Part shown: piece after piece, positions 22,653 through 34,605 of the stretch
How the letters are laid out: every line of letters starts with the position of its first letter
Numbering within the stretch: the stretch's first letter is position 1
Source of the DNA: Galdieria partita
Lineage: Eukaryota > Rhodophyta > Bangiophyceae > Galdieriales > Galdieriaceae
Length of the DNA stretch: 64,000 bases
NCBI GenBank assembly: GCA_025991245.1
Contig: BQMJ01000001.1
Coordinates: 62,001-126,000, forward strand
Direction of reading: 5' to 3'
Program-made: the position numbers and the translations under genes
The notes under the pieces: model-generated
What the model was told of the DNA's origin: nothing
The model's input: the letters and a program-made list of their open reading frames with translations, nothing else
The model's database searches: none

Positions 22653-24945
22653 TCAGTGACCATTCGGACAAGTCTGTAAGGCATCATTTATCAGATACTG
22701 TGGAGGAACATCCATAGTAGGATTATGGTCGAAAAAGTTTGAAGGATGCATTGAAAAGCTAGCCTAACACAAAAAAGCAGATTAGGTATTATCTACAAAA
22801 AGATACAACAACAATAAATACTTCAATAACAGGCATAATAGGCCAATCTTCACATTGCGGCACTATAAACATATGTAAAAACATCCACTGAGAAGTCCAA
22901 TTACTGCAAAAAACTTACCATGCGTTATACCAAATGAATACCAAACTACAACGTCGGTGTTTCGAATGTTTCGATTGGCTTCAGTCCACTTTGCTAAACC
23001 ATGATCCTTCACACTTTGGTTGGGATAATCTCCAGCAGGGTAATTTTCCAACTCATCAAATGGTGTAACCCATAAACTATTCTTTACAAACTGACAACGT
23101 TGAACAATCGAGGAATGGTCTAGAGCAATTGGATAACTGACAGACTGAGGAATAATTTTGTAAGAACATGGATATCCCATCCGGTTCTTGCGACTACTGG
23201 CTGACACTTTCCAATATCTAGCACATTCCAGGTCTACTCGTCTTTGAGCTTCCTCTTCTCGATCAAATATAGTTTCTTCGATTCGAATGCCATTAAATGT
23301 ATATTTCTGTTTCTTCGGTTCAAAATATAGGTTTGCACTCTTCTCCGACATAGGGACTACATTGACCTCACTAACATAGTTGTCCTCATCATCAAGATCG
23401 AAGTCAAGTCGCATACAATAAAAATGTTGGTGATATTGAGCATTTACATTGGGAGCTACTAATGTACCAAATGGGCATTTGCCATGTCGTTCCATGTCCC
23501 ACGAGGATGTAAAGAGCTGGCCAGTATGCTTCACAGTAAATTCAATCTTTCCATCTTGATGGAAATACCTATATAAAGCATTTAAGCAATAAAGCCCTAC
23601 TAACGACGAGCTTATGAATATACCAGTATAGCCCGTATTCATAGTTCACAAATGTCTGTGAAAATTTATAAGCAAGATTGTTTGTTATTTGCTTTTACTT
23701 ACAGCAACACAAGAAACAACGAGTTTCCTTCCTCTTCGAACTTCCACATCTCCAGAACGTAAATCAGAATGCTTCCACAATAGTCCAGAGTCTTCTTCAT
23801 GAAGACAAATAGCATTCTTAATAGTTACGGGATTACCCAAAGTATCATGGACAACAGCGTCAAAATAGGTAATCTCTCCCAAACAGTCACAGCCAAGTTT
23901 CAATGAATTGCAACAGAAACCTAAGCCATATTCTCCAACATCAAATGCACTACATAAAACACTTCAAAATACTATTCTAAGGAAAGAACTTTTACTTACA
24001 CTTTCCTATTGTGAGGAGCTCTGGGGTCGCCATAAGGAACTAGCATTTCAGCCAAGGATGCTCGATGAAGTATCTTTCTGTAAAATCCTTGGTCTTTGAA
24101 TTCTATATCTCTTAAAACGAGGGCTTCACGAACATTGAACCCTATATGCATTCTCCAATTCTGCCATTCCACGACATTTCCGTTAACTTCAAAACTGACT
24201 CCTTTGGGCTGATTGATATAGAGAGGCCTTATATTCTTACGTAGGTTCTCCTTTCCAATTTGACGAACAGTATATGGATATTTTTCCATGGATATGGGTG
24301 AGACCAGATTCTCATTTAGTGTATAATAGACAATTTCCATCAAGTTTAAATCAACTATAGGGGTAAAACCCTCAATAGGATGAGCATATAGATTGTCATC
24401 TTTCTCATCAACACGACACCAAAGAAATACTTGAACTAAACGACGACTCTGTTCCCAATTTTCTCCATCATTACCTATTCCCCAACCATCAGCTATCACA
24501 AGATTCATATTGTCAAAATGATAAAACTTCTTCAAAATAAATTGCACTTTTGGATCCTTCTTTACAATGCGCTCAACCTCTATCAATTCATCAAACATAA
24601 TACGAGGTTGAACCTCTTCTACCTAATAACATGTTGTTTAAAATACATTCTATTCAACTTTGAAGTAGGGCTTACCACCTTCCAAGATGCTATTTCTTGT
24701 TTTTTCAGGTTAACAAGAGCTTGAACCAAAGTTTGCAATGTATTATCTAAAATGCTGACTGAAGCTTGACGTACTATAGGAAATTGATGATGTTTCCAGT
24801 GCGAATATTCTTCTTTGCTTGGTTCCTTCAAGTCAAAACTGACAAAACGAAACCGACCCTTGGGAAATAAGGGATAACTCAAACAAACTTTCCTGGCCAA
24901 GCTTATCTCTGTTTCACTTAAAGGATCAAATGGATGAGTATTCAT
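22653..24945 (-). CDS. copper amine oxidase (primary-amine oxidase)
   Basis: Oxidatively deaminates primary amines such as putrescine to the aldehyde, with NH3 and H2O2. Several short introns; about 660 residues, typical for the family. The N-terminal [16 protein letters not shown] is the usual opening. Mature-cofactor motif: VNYEYG, where the tyrosine becomes topaquinone, generated by the splice near 23648-23703. Copper ligands: HQHF (His-x-His) and the later FGITH histidine. The final exons encode [12 protein letters not shown] and [15 protein letters not shown], as in relatives. The start shown is the first ATG of the main exon; an upstream ATG (25011-25013) sits exactly against a GTGAGT donor and could be a one-codon first exon. 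In context it makes 4-aminobutanal from putrescine. Confidence 0.9.
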
Positions 24946-25013
24946 CTAAATCAAAACGATAAGAACTATGCATACAAGTTTTGAATATAAGCAAATTATA
25001 AATTACTCACCAT

Positions 25014-25389
25014 GTTCCAGACGAGTCAGTAGCCTTACGACTTTTTTCTTTGGAAGAAAAATTTTCCAAACAGAATAAACTGAAAAGTTTCCACAACGAT
25101 GCAGCCCATAAAAATCAATCCGATCTATTGTACTCATATTCAATGGCAACGAGGACAGAAGTTGCAATGTCAGGGCGACAAAACTTGGTTGTCCAGTCTC
25201 TTAATATCTTCAATCCCTTCGACATTGAGCCATTCCTTTTATACCGAGGGACAGATTGAGAGTGCATCAACGGAAACTGTATTTTAAAAGTGGAAACTGT
25301 TTAGTCGAAGCTGCTAAAATAGATTTTCTCTGTTTGAAGCTTGGTGAATGCCCTTTACTGTTTGAGATATAGAAAATATTGTTCAAGTT
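25014..25389. promoter_or_regulatory. divergent intergenic region, amine oxidase / APC permease
   Basis: About 375 nt between two divergent genes of likely shared function. Short frames (25050-25287) lack protein character. It probably contains both promoters; no motif can be supported by eye. Confidence 0.45.
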
Positions 25390-27006
25390 ATGTCACTGCA
25401 ATATTTCTCTTGGAGAAACTTTTTCAAACCTAAACCTAGTACTAGTGAAGTCTCTTTGTCAGGTGCACATGGTTCTGAAAAAGGAAAACTTCGTCTCCTA
25501 CATCTTGTCTTTCAATCAATTTCTGGAATTTCTCCTGCTGGATCTGCAGCAGCAACTTTGACAGCAGCTGCTTATTATTCAAAGGGAGCTTTACCGTTTG
25601 CACAACTTTTGGCTTTCGTAGCAGGTTATCTCCTAGTCAATACCACTTGGTGGTTTTCAAGACAGGTGGCAACTTCAGGAGGCTTTCTTGGCTTTGCAGC
25701 TGCAGGTATAGGACCTCGATGGGGTATCGTAGCAGGTTCCTTGTACATTTTACAAGAGTTGTGTACTATTGGATACTCCTCTCTTTTCTTAGCAGGTCCT
25801 CTATTTTCAGGTGTCATAGAATCCTTGACAGGGAAAACTTATCCATCCAAAGTATGGGTAGCAATACTCATTGGTTTCTATGTTCTCATTGCTTTGATGG
25901 TTTTTTCTGGGATTCGTTTGTCTTTAGATGTTGCTGCATACACAGGAATAGTGGAATTAATATTACTATTCGTCATAGCCGTAGTCATTGCAGCTAGAGC
26001 TGGCAATCTCAATACTTGGCAAGCATTGAATCCAGATAATGCCAAAAATCGACCAGACTTTGCTATTGGCGCATTGCTATCCTTATTTACAGTAGCTGGT
26101 TATTCCTCTGCAGTCAATCTTGCTGAGGAAGTTTCTAACCCAAGGAAGCAGATTCCTATTGCAGTAATCATTGGTTATACAACATGTGGAATCATATTTG
26201 TGATCAGTGCTTATGCTTATACTATTGGTTGGGGATACAAACATATGGATTCCTTTGCAAATGCTTTGGTTCCTGGAATTATCTTGACTAGAAAATATGC
26301 AGACGACTTCTTGGCATGGGTGTATTTTCTATTTATTTTTCAGTCTACTTTCTTTATTTGTGTAGCCTCCTTATTAGTAGCCGTTCGAATTGTTTTTTCT
26401 ATGGCTCGAGATGGAGTGATCTTTCCTTGGTGGGCAGCAGTACTTACAAAAGGTGGTGAACCTCATTATGCTACAGCTTTAGGTTTGATAGTTTGCTTCA
26501 TCATATCATTGGTTACTGGACTTATTATGGGGAGTGATGATGGTTATAATTTTCTTGCAGTTTGTTCATCTCTTTCCATTTTCTCTGCTCATATTTTGGC
26601 AAATATTTCACTGCCTTTCTACTTTTGGAAAATCAAAAAGTTTCGAGTCACCTTTCATGCTATTGCTCCAATACTAGCCAATTGCATGTTATTATTTGGT
26701 ATCTTCTTTACCATGTATCCTTATGATCCTCAAACGTTGGGTGCACCTATATGGACTGGAGTTTGGTTAATAGTTACTTACTTATTGACCTACGTAACTC
26801 CAAAGGAAAATCTGGATTTATACATGGCAAGACTAAATGTTCGTTCCTATGACTCTAAACCAAAGCGAGAAATTACGGAGGACAATACGGGAGTTCAGGA
26901 AGGATCCAACGATGCTCAAGGACAAAATGGCACGAATCATAACAAAGTAGTGGATGAAATAGTGCCACAACCCATGTTGGATGGAAAAGGCGGTGAAGAG
27001 GCATGA
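25390..27006 (+). CDS. APC-superfamily amino acid/polyamine permease
   Basis: Intronless 538-residue transporter with about 12 hydrophobic segments. The N-terminal helix region has QSISGISPAGSAAATLTAAA, like GABA/amino-acid permeases of the APC family, and the conserved loop AEEVSNPRKQIPIAVI follows helix 6. The hydrophilic C-terminal tail (about 60 residues) is Asn/Glu-rich. It is flanked by the amine oxidase on one side and, after one unknown gene, the aldehyde dehydrogenase on the other, which suggests uptake of putrescine, GABA, agmatine or a related amine. Substrate choice is inference. Family is certain. Confidence 0.85.
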   Translation: MSLQYFSWRNFFKPKPSTSEVSLSGAHGSEKGKLRLLHLVFQSISGISPAGSAAATLTAAAYYSKGALPFAQLLAFVAGYLLVNTTWWFSRQVATSGGFLGFAAAGIGPRWGIVAGSLYILQELCTIGYSSLFLAGPLFSGVIESLTGKTYPSKVWVAILIGFYVLIALMVFSGIRLSLDVAAYTGIVELILLFVIAVVIAARAGNLNTWQALNPDNAKNRPDFAIGALLSLFTVAGYSSAVNLAEEVSNPRKQIPIAVIIGYTTCGIIFVISAYAYTIGWGYKHMDSFANALVPGIILTRKYADDFLAWVYFLFIFQSTFFICVASLLVAVRIVFSMARDGVIFPWWAAVLTKGGEPHYATALGLIVCFIISLVTGLIMGSDDGYNFLAVCSSLSIFSAHILANISLPFYFWKIKKFRVTFHAIAPILANCMLLFGIFFTMYPYDPQTLGAPIWTGVWLIVTYLLTYVTPKENLDLYMARLNVRSYDSKPKREITEDNTGVQEGSNDAQGQNGTNHNKVVDEIVPQPMLDGKGGEEA

Positions 27007-27951
27007 GGAAGATGAACTACTCTATAATTGATCAAAATGTTGTTGTGTCTTTCGGGTTATCATGTTATGGTTGACTTGAATAAATGCTAGTTCTTTGCTG
27101 TCAAATTTTCTTCTTTCATTTCAAAACAGCTTAAGTAGACTTTATGCCTTGATATCGTCAACAGTAATACAAGCCTAAGTATTTAAATTTGTGAAACATC
27201 TATTTATCAGTGAGTTTTACTACATGGGGCGTCGTGGTTTGTCTTTCAGAGTTTCTGTTACTAGGGAAGAAATGTCCACAGGAACACGATGTGAAGATCA
27301 TCAGGATCTGATTTCTCCAACCATTGGACTTTGCGATGTCTTCTAGAGATTGGGGAACAGAGTCTTTGACCACTATCCGTTAGCACATGTACTAGTTGCT
27401 CAATCCATCCATGAGCACTTTTTCACTGGACTTGATAGAAAAAGAATTCGTACATTACTGGTTAATGTCCAAAAAGTAATTCTTTGGTTCCATCTATATT
27501 TATTGACATATCCAGTGGGTTTAGAGTAAAGTTTGAGTCCGAAACTTTAAACGTCAGTCTTGACTTTTTAGCCTGTCCACAAGCTGTTGTCAATAACATT
27601 GTTTTGGGACAGGTAATTAAAACTTCCAACTGTTGAAGAGTCGAAAGATGTTTTCAGTAGGTTTTCGGAGACCCTTATTACTTTGCGTTACCAGACGTTT
27701 TGAGGCGTACCGTGCACCCTACAAGTAGGCGTTTTGTATTTGATCTTGAAGAAAATGTGTTTTTGGAGGTACCCTTGGTCACTTTTTGCTAATAATTCTT
27801 AATATTCTAAGCTTTGTTTGGTGTTTTATATGGAAAGTTTCATTGGTATGCGAGTCACGAAATACTGTTGACTGTCTGGTTAAAAGTAAGTACAACCACA
27901 AGAAAGCTTTATTTTATCACGAAACTTAATATGACATAGTTCGTGACGGAT
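27007..27951. other. long intergenic region, nothing recognised
   Basis: About 940 nt after the permease with no open frame of note on either strand. It presumably holds the permease 3' UTR and the upstream region of the unknown gene at 27952. Confidence 0.5.
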
Positions 27952-28827
27952 ATGAGACTAGTAAGCTATTTTGTTATCTATGATATGACTGGAAACAAAA
28001 GCAGACGCCCTCAACGAGTAATCCAAAGCAAAGAAATCGTTTTGCAGAAACAGAGCTTAATAGAGACGGAGAGCAGACTGCTGTCGTCTGAGACTTCGAA
28101 TAGGCCAGTTTCATCATTTCTACCTACCGAAGAAATAGAAAGAAGATTGGAGTCTATACCTCAGGCACGAGAATTTGTAAGAAATTTATTGGGTTCTTTT
28201 GAAGGCTTCATACGAACTTCAGAGTTCGAGTTGAATACCTTCAAGATGTTAAGGAATAATATTACGCCTTGCAAGGTTGACATTGGTTGCAGAGAATCAA
28301 GTGATGAGATTAAGGTACGTGAACGCAACAGATGGTGTATTGGAACCTCGTTCTTTCCCGATTTGCCAGTATTGAAGGACTTGGAGCCACTTCATGTGGT
28401 CCATAAACTAATGCAATGCAGTGTCTCGGATATGGAGCGGTGGGAAAGTTTCTTGAGTTGCTCTTCCTCTCAAACAGTATCTCCTCCAGCTCATTCCATA
28501 CAAAAAACTTCTTCTCACGATACAACTCTCTTGACTAGCTCCAGGTCGGAAATAGTCAAACCAAAGATGGGTACTTCAGAGAAACGTTTCCGTCATGTGC
28601 CACGAAATCCAAGTATGAGAATGCAACAGAGATATGAAGCCACTGAGAGACAGTTGTATGATCATCATCTTGACGATGTAATTTCTTCTGACTCGTATAG
28701 CTTCTCACCAAATTACGCATGTACTAGTGAGAACAATGAAGAGCAGAAAGGATTGGATGAACTTAACGATTGTTACTTTAGTAGCGACACTTTCTCCGAG
28801 AGTATCTTCCAGAACTATGGTTTTTAA
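27952..28827 (+). CDS. hypothetical Ser-rich protein
   Basis: A single open frame of 291 residues from the ATG at 27952; another in-frame ATG (MTGNKSRRPQR) follows 11 codons later. I do not recognise a family. The first third is rich in charged residues (PTEEIERRLESIPQAREFV could be a short helix). The middle has RNRWCIGTSFFPDLPVLKDL. The last 120 residues are Ser/Thr-rich and low in hydrophobics, ending acidic. No membrane segments and no signal peptide. Composition suggests a regulatory or nuclear protein, but this is a guess. It lies inside the polyamine block, between permease and aldehyde dehydrogenase. Confidence 0.55.
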   Translation: MRLVSYFVIYDMTGNKSRRPQRVIQSKEIVLQKQSLIETESRLLSSETSNRPVSSFLPTEEIERRLESIPQAREFVRNLLGSFEGFIRTSEFELNTFKMLRNNITPCKVDIGCRESSDEIKVRERNRWCIGTSFFPDLPVLKDLEPLHVVHKLMQCSVSDMERWESFLSCSSSQTVSPPAHSIQKTSSHDTTLLTSSRSEIVKPKMGTSEKRFRHVPRNPSMRMQQRYEATERQLYDHHLDDVISSDSYSFSPNYACTSENNEEQKGLDELNDCYFSSDTFSESIFQNYGF

Positions 28828-29089
28828 GTTGTCTTTCAATATTGATTTGAAAAGCGCAACAGGACAATTTTCCTTGTTACGGAATATGTTCATCGTTAAT
28901 CAGACATTCGAAGTCTCTCAATACACTTTAACATATCTTTTTCAATGTCTACAAAAATCTTGATTTGGTGCAATTCAAGCAAAATGACAACACAAACGAT
29001 TTTAAGACACTTAGTTCCTTTAAATTCCAAGCAACTAAGAAAAACAATAATATGCAAACCACAATCTCATACATAGACTTTCTTTTATG

Positions 29090-30604
29090 CTAAAATAACT
29101 CCAATGCTTTCTCTTTGTAACTGACGATGATATTTTTGACCTGTTGATAGTGCTCTAAAGCAATCTTATGACACTCCCGTCCAAATCCGGACTTTTTATA
29201 ACCTCCGAATGCAGAATGCGCAGGAAACTCATTGTAGCAATTAAGCCAAACTCGTCCAGCTTCCAGTTGGCGCGAAATTCGATATCCGCGATTCGTGTTG
29301 CGAGTCCAAACTCCGGCTGCGAGTCCATATGCACTGTCATTAGCTATTTGAACTGCTTCTTCCTCGTCCTTAAAGGTACAAATACACAAAACAGGTCCAA
29401 ATATTTCTTCCTGAAAGACTCTCATGCTATTCTTGCCTAACAAGATACAAGGGTCCTGTTGATACGGGCTATCGTTGTGGCAGTTGGAGATCTTTATACA
29501 TTTGGCACCTTCTGATTTACCAATGTCGACATATTTCTTTATACGCTCCACCTGATCTAGACTTACCTGTGCTCCAATAATCGTACTTGTATTCAGAGGA
29601 TCACCGTGGCGTATTTTGTTTAGAGTCCTTTGCATTTTTTCCAAGAATCTCTCAAGTATGCTTTCTTGAACAAGAGCGCGTGATGGGCAAGTACAAACTT
29701 CTCCTTGATTCAGCAAGAACATCAGAGCTCCTTCTATTGCTTTTTCTAATAAGCCGTCCTCTTGGTCCATAATGTCTTCAAAGAATATATTGGGAGACTT
29801 GCCACCTAACTCGAGAGTTACAGGTATGATATTATGTGCTACGTATCTCATGATTTCTTGACCTGTAGTGGTTTCACCCGTAAAGGCAACTTTTCTTATC
29901 TTTGGATGTAAGGCTAGTGGCTTTCCAACTTCTGGTCCGTAGCCATTTAAAATATTGATTACGCCTGGTGGAATAACGTCCACCAATAGCTCCATCAAGA
30001 CCATAATGGACGCAGGAGTTTGCTCTGCAGGTTTCAAAATGGCGCAATTCCCAGCCGCTATAGCAGGTGCAAGCTTCCAAGATGCCATTAGAATTGGATA
30101 GTTCCAAGGAATTATCAGACCAACTACTCCCAATGGTTCATAAAAGTGATACGCCACGAGTTCTTCGTTTATTTCGGATAAAAATCCTTCTTGAGTAGCG
30201 ATAGCCCCTGCAAAATATCTAAAGTGAGCGGCGGCATCTGGAATGTCCTCGAACAAAGCTTCTCGAATAGGCTTCCCATTATCCCATACTTCCGCTACAG
30301 CCAGTTTTTCCTTGTTATCTTCAATGACTTGTGCTATCTGATATAATACTTTGGCACGTTCCTGTGCAGGTGTTTTCTTCCAGTGCTGCCAACCCCGATA
30401 TGCGTCTTCAATTGCGATTTCTACGTCTTCCGCGGTTGATCTTGCACACTGACAGAAAACTTTTCCATCAACAGGTGAAACGTTATCAAAATAGTTGCCC
30501 TTGACAGGAGGTACCCACTGGTTCCCGATAAAGTTGTCATATTTGGTATGAAAGTTCAGTAGACACCCTGGCTCACCCGGTCTTATGTATCTTTTTTCAC
30601 TCAT
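29090..30604 (-). CDS. NAD-dependent aldehyde dehydrogenase, ExaC/AldB type
   Basis: Intronless, 504 residues. Sequence is strikingly like bacterial acetaldehyde/ExaC-type enzymes: opening RPGEPGCLLNFHTKYDNFIG, then SPVDGKVFCQCARSTAED, ETTTGQEIMRY, VTLELGGKSPNIFF (catalytic Glu), NQGEVCTCPSRALVQ (catalytic Cys in the clade-specific CTCPSR setting) and AFGGYKKSGFGRE. In this location the likely role is oxidation of 4-aminobutanal to GABA, linking the amine oxidase to GABA aminotransferase; the family also takes acetaldehyde and other short aldehydes, so specificity is inferred from context. Lack of introns and bacterial resemblance suggest transfer from bacteria. No obvious organelle leader. 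Confidence 0.88.
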   Translation of the reverse strand: MSEKRYIRPGEPGCLLNFHTKYDNFIGNQWVPPVKGNYFDNVSPVDGKVFCQCARSTAEDVEIAIEDAYRGWQHWKKTPAQERAKVLYQIAQVIEDNKEKLAVAEVWDNGKPIREALFEDIPDAAAHFRYFAGAIATQEGFLSEINEELVAYHFYEPLGVVGLIIPWNYPILMASWKLAPAIAAGNCAILKPAEQTPASIMVLMELLVDVIPPGVINILNGYGPEVGKPLALHPKIRKVAFTGETTTGQEIMRYVAHNIIPVTLELGGKSPNIFFEDIMDQEDGLLEKAIEGALMFLLNQGEVCTCPSRALVQESILERFLEKMQRTLNKIRHGDPLNTSTIIGAQVSLDQVERIKKYVDIGKSEGAKCIKISNCHNDSPYQQDPCILLGKNSMRVFQEEIFGPVLCICTFKDEEEAVQIANDSAYGLAAGVWTRNTNRGYRISRQLEAGRVWLNCYNEFPAHSAFGGYKKSGFGRECHKIALEHYQQVKNIIVSYKEKALELF

Positions 30605-31139
30605 AGCTCAAACACAAATTGAAAATTCGTTATTCAAAAGTGTTCAAGTAACGAAGAAGCGATGATATGATATAGTATTGGTGTGATCCTTCTTTTAAAT
30701 CAAAGCATCCCTGGACTAGAGAAATGTGTCCAATAGGCTTGTTGCACATTTCTACCTGGACCTTTGATTCACGTCTTGGTGACCAATGCTTGAATAGGTT
30801 TATCGTAAAGTGAGTTTCTTTGTATATAAACCCAGAGTTTGAAGTGGAAAAGTAGAATAGAATCTACGTTTTCAGCAACCCTTGAAATTAGAGGAGCACA
30901 ATAGTCATCGTTGGAGTCTGCTATGAAGTCCGTCAAGGAGTTCAGTTGCAATAAACATATGGCTTCAAGATTTTCTTTTGAACGCTCAGCAATTGGCGCA
31001 CCTTTTATCAAGTCAAGAATCTTTTTAGAGTTTACTGTGCTTTATTCAACATTATAGCAGTATTCCTATCAAGGGTACATATACGGTCTCAGCCCCCAGG
31101 ATGCCGATTTTTGTTTAAGAGAGTCGAAGCCAGAGCAAA
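30605..31139. other. intergenic, no supported gene
   Basis: Upstream region of the aldehyde dehydrogenase and tail of the decayed amidase. An 80-residue frame at 30769-31011 on the minus strand has no recognisable similarity. Confidence 0.4.
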
Positions 31140-32290
31140 TAAAAGTTTCTCTAATCATGACGTACGGAAAAATTGTTTCTACAAGCTACTTCGCGTATCC
31201 GCTTAAGCAACAATTTCTCCAGTAGCATCCGTACTAGAGTTGGAGCCGTAAAAAGGCTTGCAAGTCTTCTTGTCACTGGAAACTCCTCACCGGCAGGATT
31301 CGAGGCCACAACAGGAGTAGGATTTGCTGCAGCGTAACCTTGCATTGTTCTCTGCCAATGAAAACGAGAGTTCAAAGCAGAATCTTGTGGTTCATAATCA
31401 ATAGCCTTGAACAATCATTACACACATTATCAGCATTGGTGACTTACACTTGGATAGAATGCTCCTTGTAACGCCATACTTCGAGCGCATTCAGGAAACC
31501 ACTGCGAAAGGACAAGACAGAAGAACATATTTGATAACCTGTTCCGAACAAATTCCGACACCAGTCACACCAGAAGGGGTATGAAAAATAAGAAATCCGG
31601 TGTCGCCCAGATAAAAGAAAAATTTCTCATAGTAACCTAGGCCTTATCATAGAGCTGATATGATAAGAAGAAGTAAAACCAAGGAGCATTGCGCTATTAA
31701 AGATATGAAACTTGTTCTATAAACCAAGGTATATGTTTCATCTGCATCAAGGACAACCACAGAATTGCAGAATACACTACTAAAGATACTTCTTGATAGA
31801 ACTTTTCAATATGCAAAACTTTTTTTGATCTTTCAAAAGAACTGATGGGGAAGACGACATCCAAGAATTTCTTGTGGCACTTCTCATCAGTTGCTTGGTG
31901 ATATTTTGGAACTTGCGAAGAGACGGTTCATCTTGTCTGGATGTGTGAGTATAGGGAAAGTATTTCTACGAGAGTTATACTCATGACGAAGAGAGTAAAT
32001 TAGAAAGAAACTCACATCTGCAGGTTCTTGACAAAAGTAGATAGTTTCAACGAGCTCTTGGAGCGATATGATGTTAGCGCCAGCACCTGCCCCGCTTTCT
32101 AAAGGAAAACATGGATATTCTCACTAGACAAAGTGATCATTAAGAAAAGTCACTCACTGATAAAGCTAATGGCCTTTGCAACATTTCTTTCCGAATATAA
32201 GAAACAAGGAAGCTGACGAGCACGTATGACAACGCGACCTGTCGTATATCTCGGAATTCCTGAATAAATGGTTGCTATTCAGAAGATATT
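31140..32290 (-). pseudogene. decayed copy of N-carbamoylputrescine amidase
   Basis: Follows the whole amidase at 36688-38019 exon by exon but is damaged. Matching strips include TGRVVIRARQLPC (for TGKVVVAAIQFSC), AGANIISLQELVETIYFCQE, SVVVLDAD, GVGICSEQ (for GVGICWDQ), EPQDSALNSRFHWQRTMQG and YAAANPTPVVASN. The catalytic Glu and Cys positions survive, but the catalytic lysine position reads Thr (VYRTSF for IYRKSH) and the conserved FYGS...TDATGEIVA strip near 31200-31250 is out of frame with the preceding exon. The normal 3' exon (RAAWGLFRDRRPELY) was not found. It is divergent from the agmatine deiminase at 32469, the same arrangement as the whole pair. Confidence 0.75.
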
Positions 32291-32456
32291 GCTCTCTTTT
32301 CTTCAAAGACCACATTTTTAACTGTATTATGAAATCCTCTTGTCACGTTCATAGATTTAGACCTTCCATTGGATCGAGAGATGTAGTCAATGCGACCGTA
32401 GAAACAGAGTGAATTGTTTATAATAAAATGTATTTTCTATATCTCTTCTTTTGTAA

Positions 32457-33613
<1,157 letters not shown>

Positions 33614-34605
33614 GGCTGTTATTTGAAGCATAAAGGAGTCTCCTTTGGTCGATTGCTTCATTTTTCCAAGTTCTAGAATCTATTACAGCTTTACCAAGTT
33701 TCTTCTACTATAGTCAACAAATAGCAGTATCGTAACCTCTAGAATGGGTGATTGTCAAGTATTTCGTTATATGAGGTTATTCCGAGAATTTGGTTCAAAA
33801 ATTCTTTCATATTCTATTCTAAAATATTTTGTCTTATTATTTATAAAGTGGGAGAGTAATCCTATCGCCTCGCATCATCGTTCGTATACTACCAGTATTT
33901 GTGTGTATTCTCTCAGTCGTTACAAAAGTACTTATGTGGACGTTCGAATGCACATTTGCAACAACTTTCATAATTTAAAGAAGGTTGCAACAAATATTAT
34001 AGCAATACACTCAGACCAAGATCTTACCAGAAGCTCTCTTATTTTGTAAACTCGACTAGCTGAGTGCCTATTGATAGACACAGGGCGTTACTAGCTTCTT
34101 TGAAGGAGTTTCTGATTCTTCCACTTAATAAACATTAGAGTTCACGCTCCTTATAAGATAAATTGCACCTCGTCCTGTACCCCTGAATGTAAAAGTTGGA
34201 TGCTCGCATATCATACTCGCTTGCTAAGCCCCAAATAATATCTGATTGTCTTGTCCAGTGCAAAAGTTGTCTGGAATATTCGGCACCAACTGATACATCT
34301 TCTGATATCCAACCCCAAGGTATCGAACAGTTCAAGGTTCATCTCAAAATTATTCTCAAAAATATTTCCAACCAGTTATATATCAGTTTCCCTGAAGAAT
34401 TTGTCGCGCTTTCTTCCTCACGAACCTTTCAGTTCTTTGCGGTGGAACCTTTACACTAGAGCTTTCACACTAAAGGAGTAAAACTGAGTTTCAAGCTACA
34501 AAAGTTAATATGATCCAATCAGTATGATTGCTGGTATTATATTTACTGGTAAGATAAAGATAACAGTATTCGAACAAGACCATTGTATTCCTCTCTAGTA
34601 ATCCT
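33614..34605. other. intergenic, no supported gene
   Basis: Nearly 1 kb between agmatine deiminase copy 1 and the MoaD-like exons. Frames of 66-101 residues occur (33744-34049 plus; 34135-34335 minus) but I recognise none. An upstream exon of the MoaD-like gene may lie near 34520-34600. Confidence 0.4.

Noticed and set aside
33744-34049. Possible homology between the regions after the two agmatine deiminases (33744-34049 and 39408-39650)
   Set aside because: A short resemblance (CQVFRY / SQLFRY) was seen, but it does not extend, so the duplication is not shown to include these parts.
34135-34335. 66-residue minus-strand frame with strip FYIQGYRTRCNLSYKE as a real exon
   Set aside because: Protein-like in composition, but no family match, no ATG at its start and no partner exon found.
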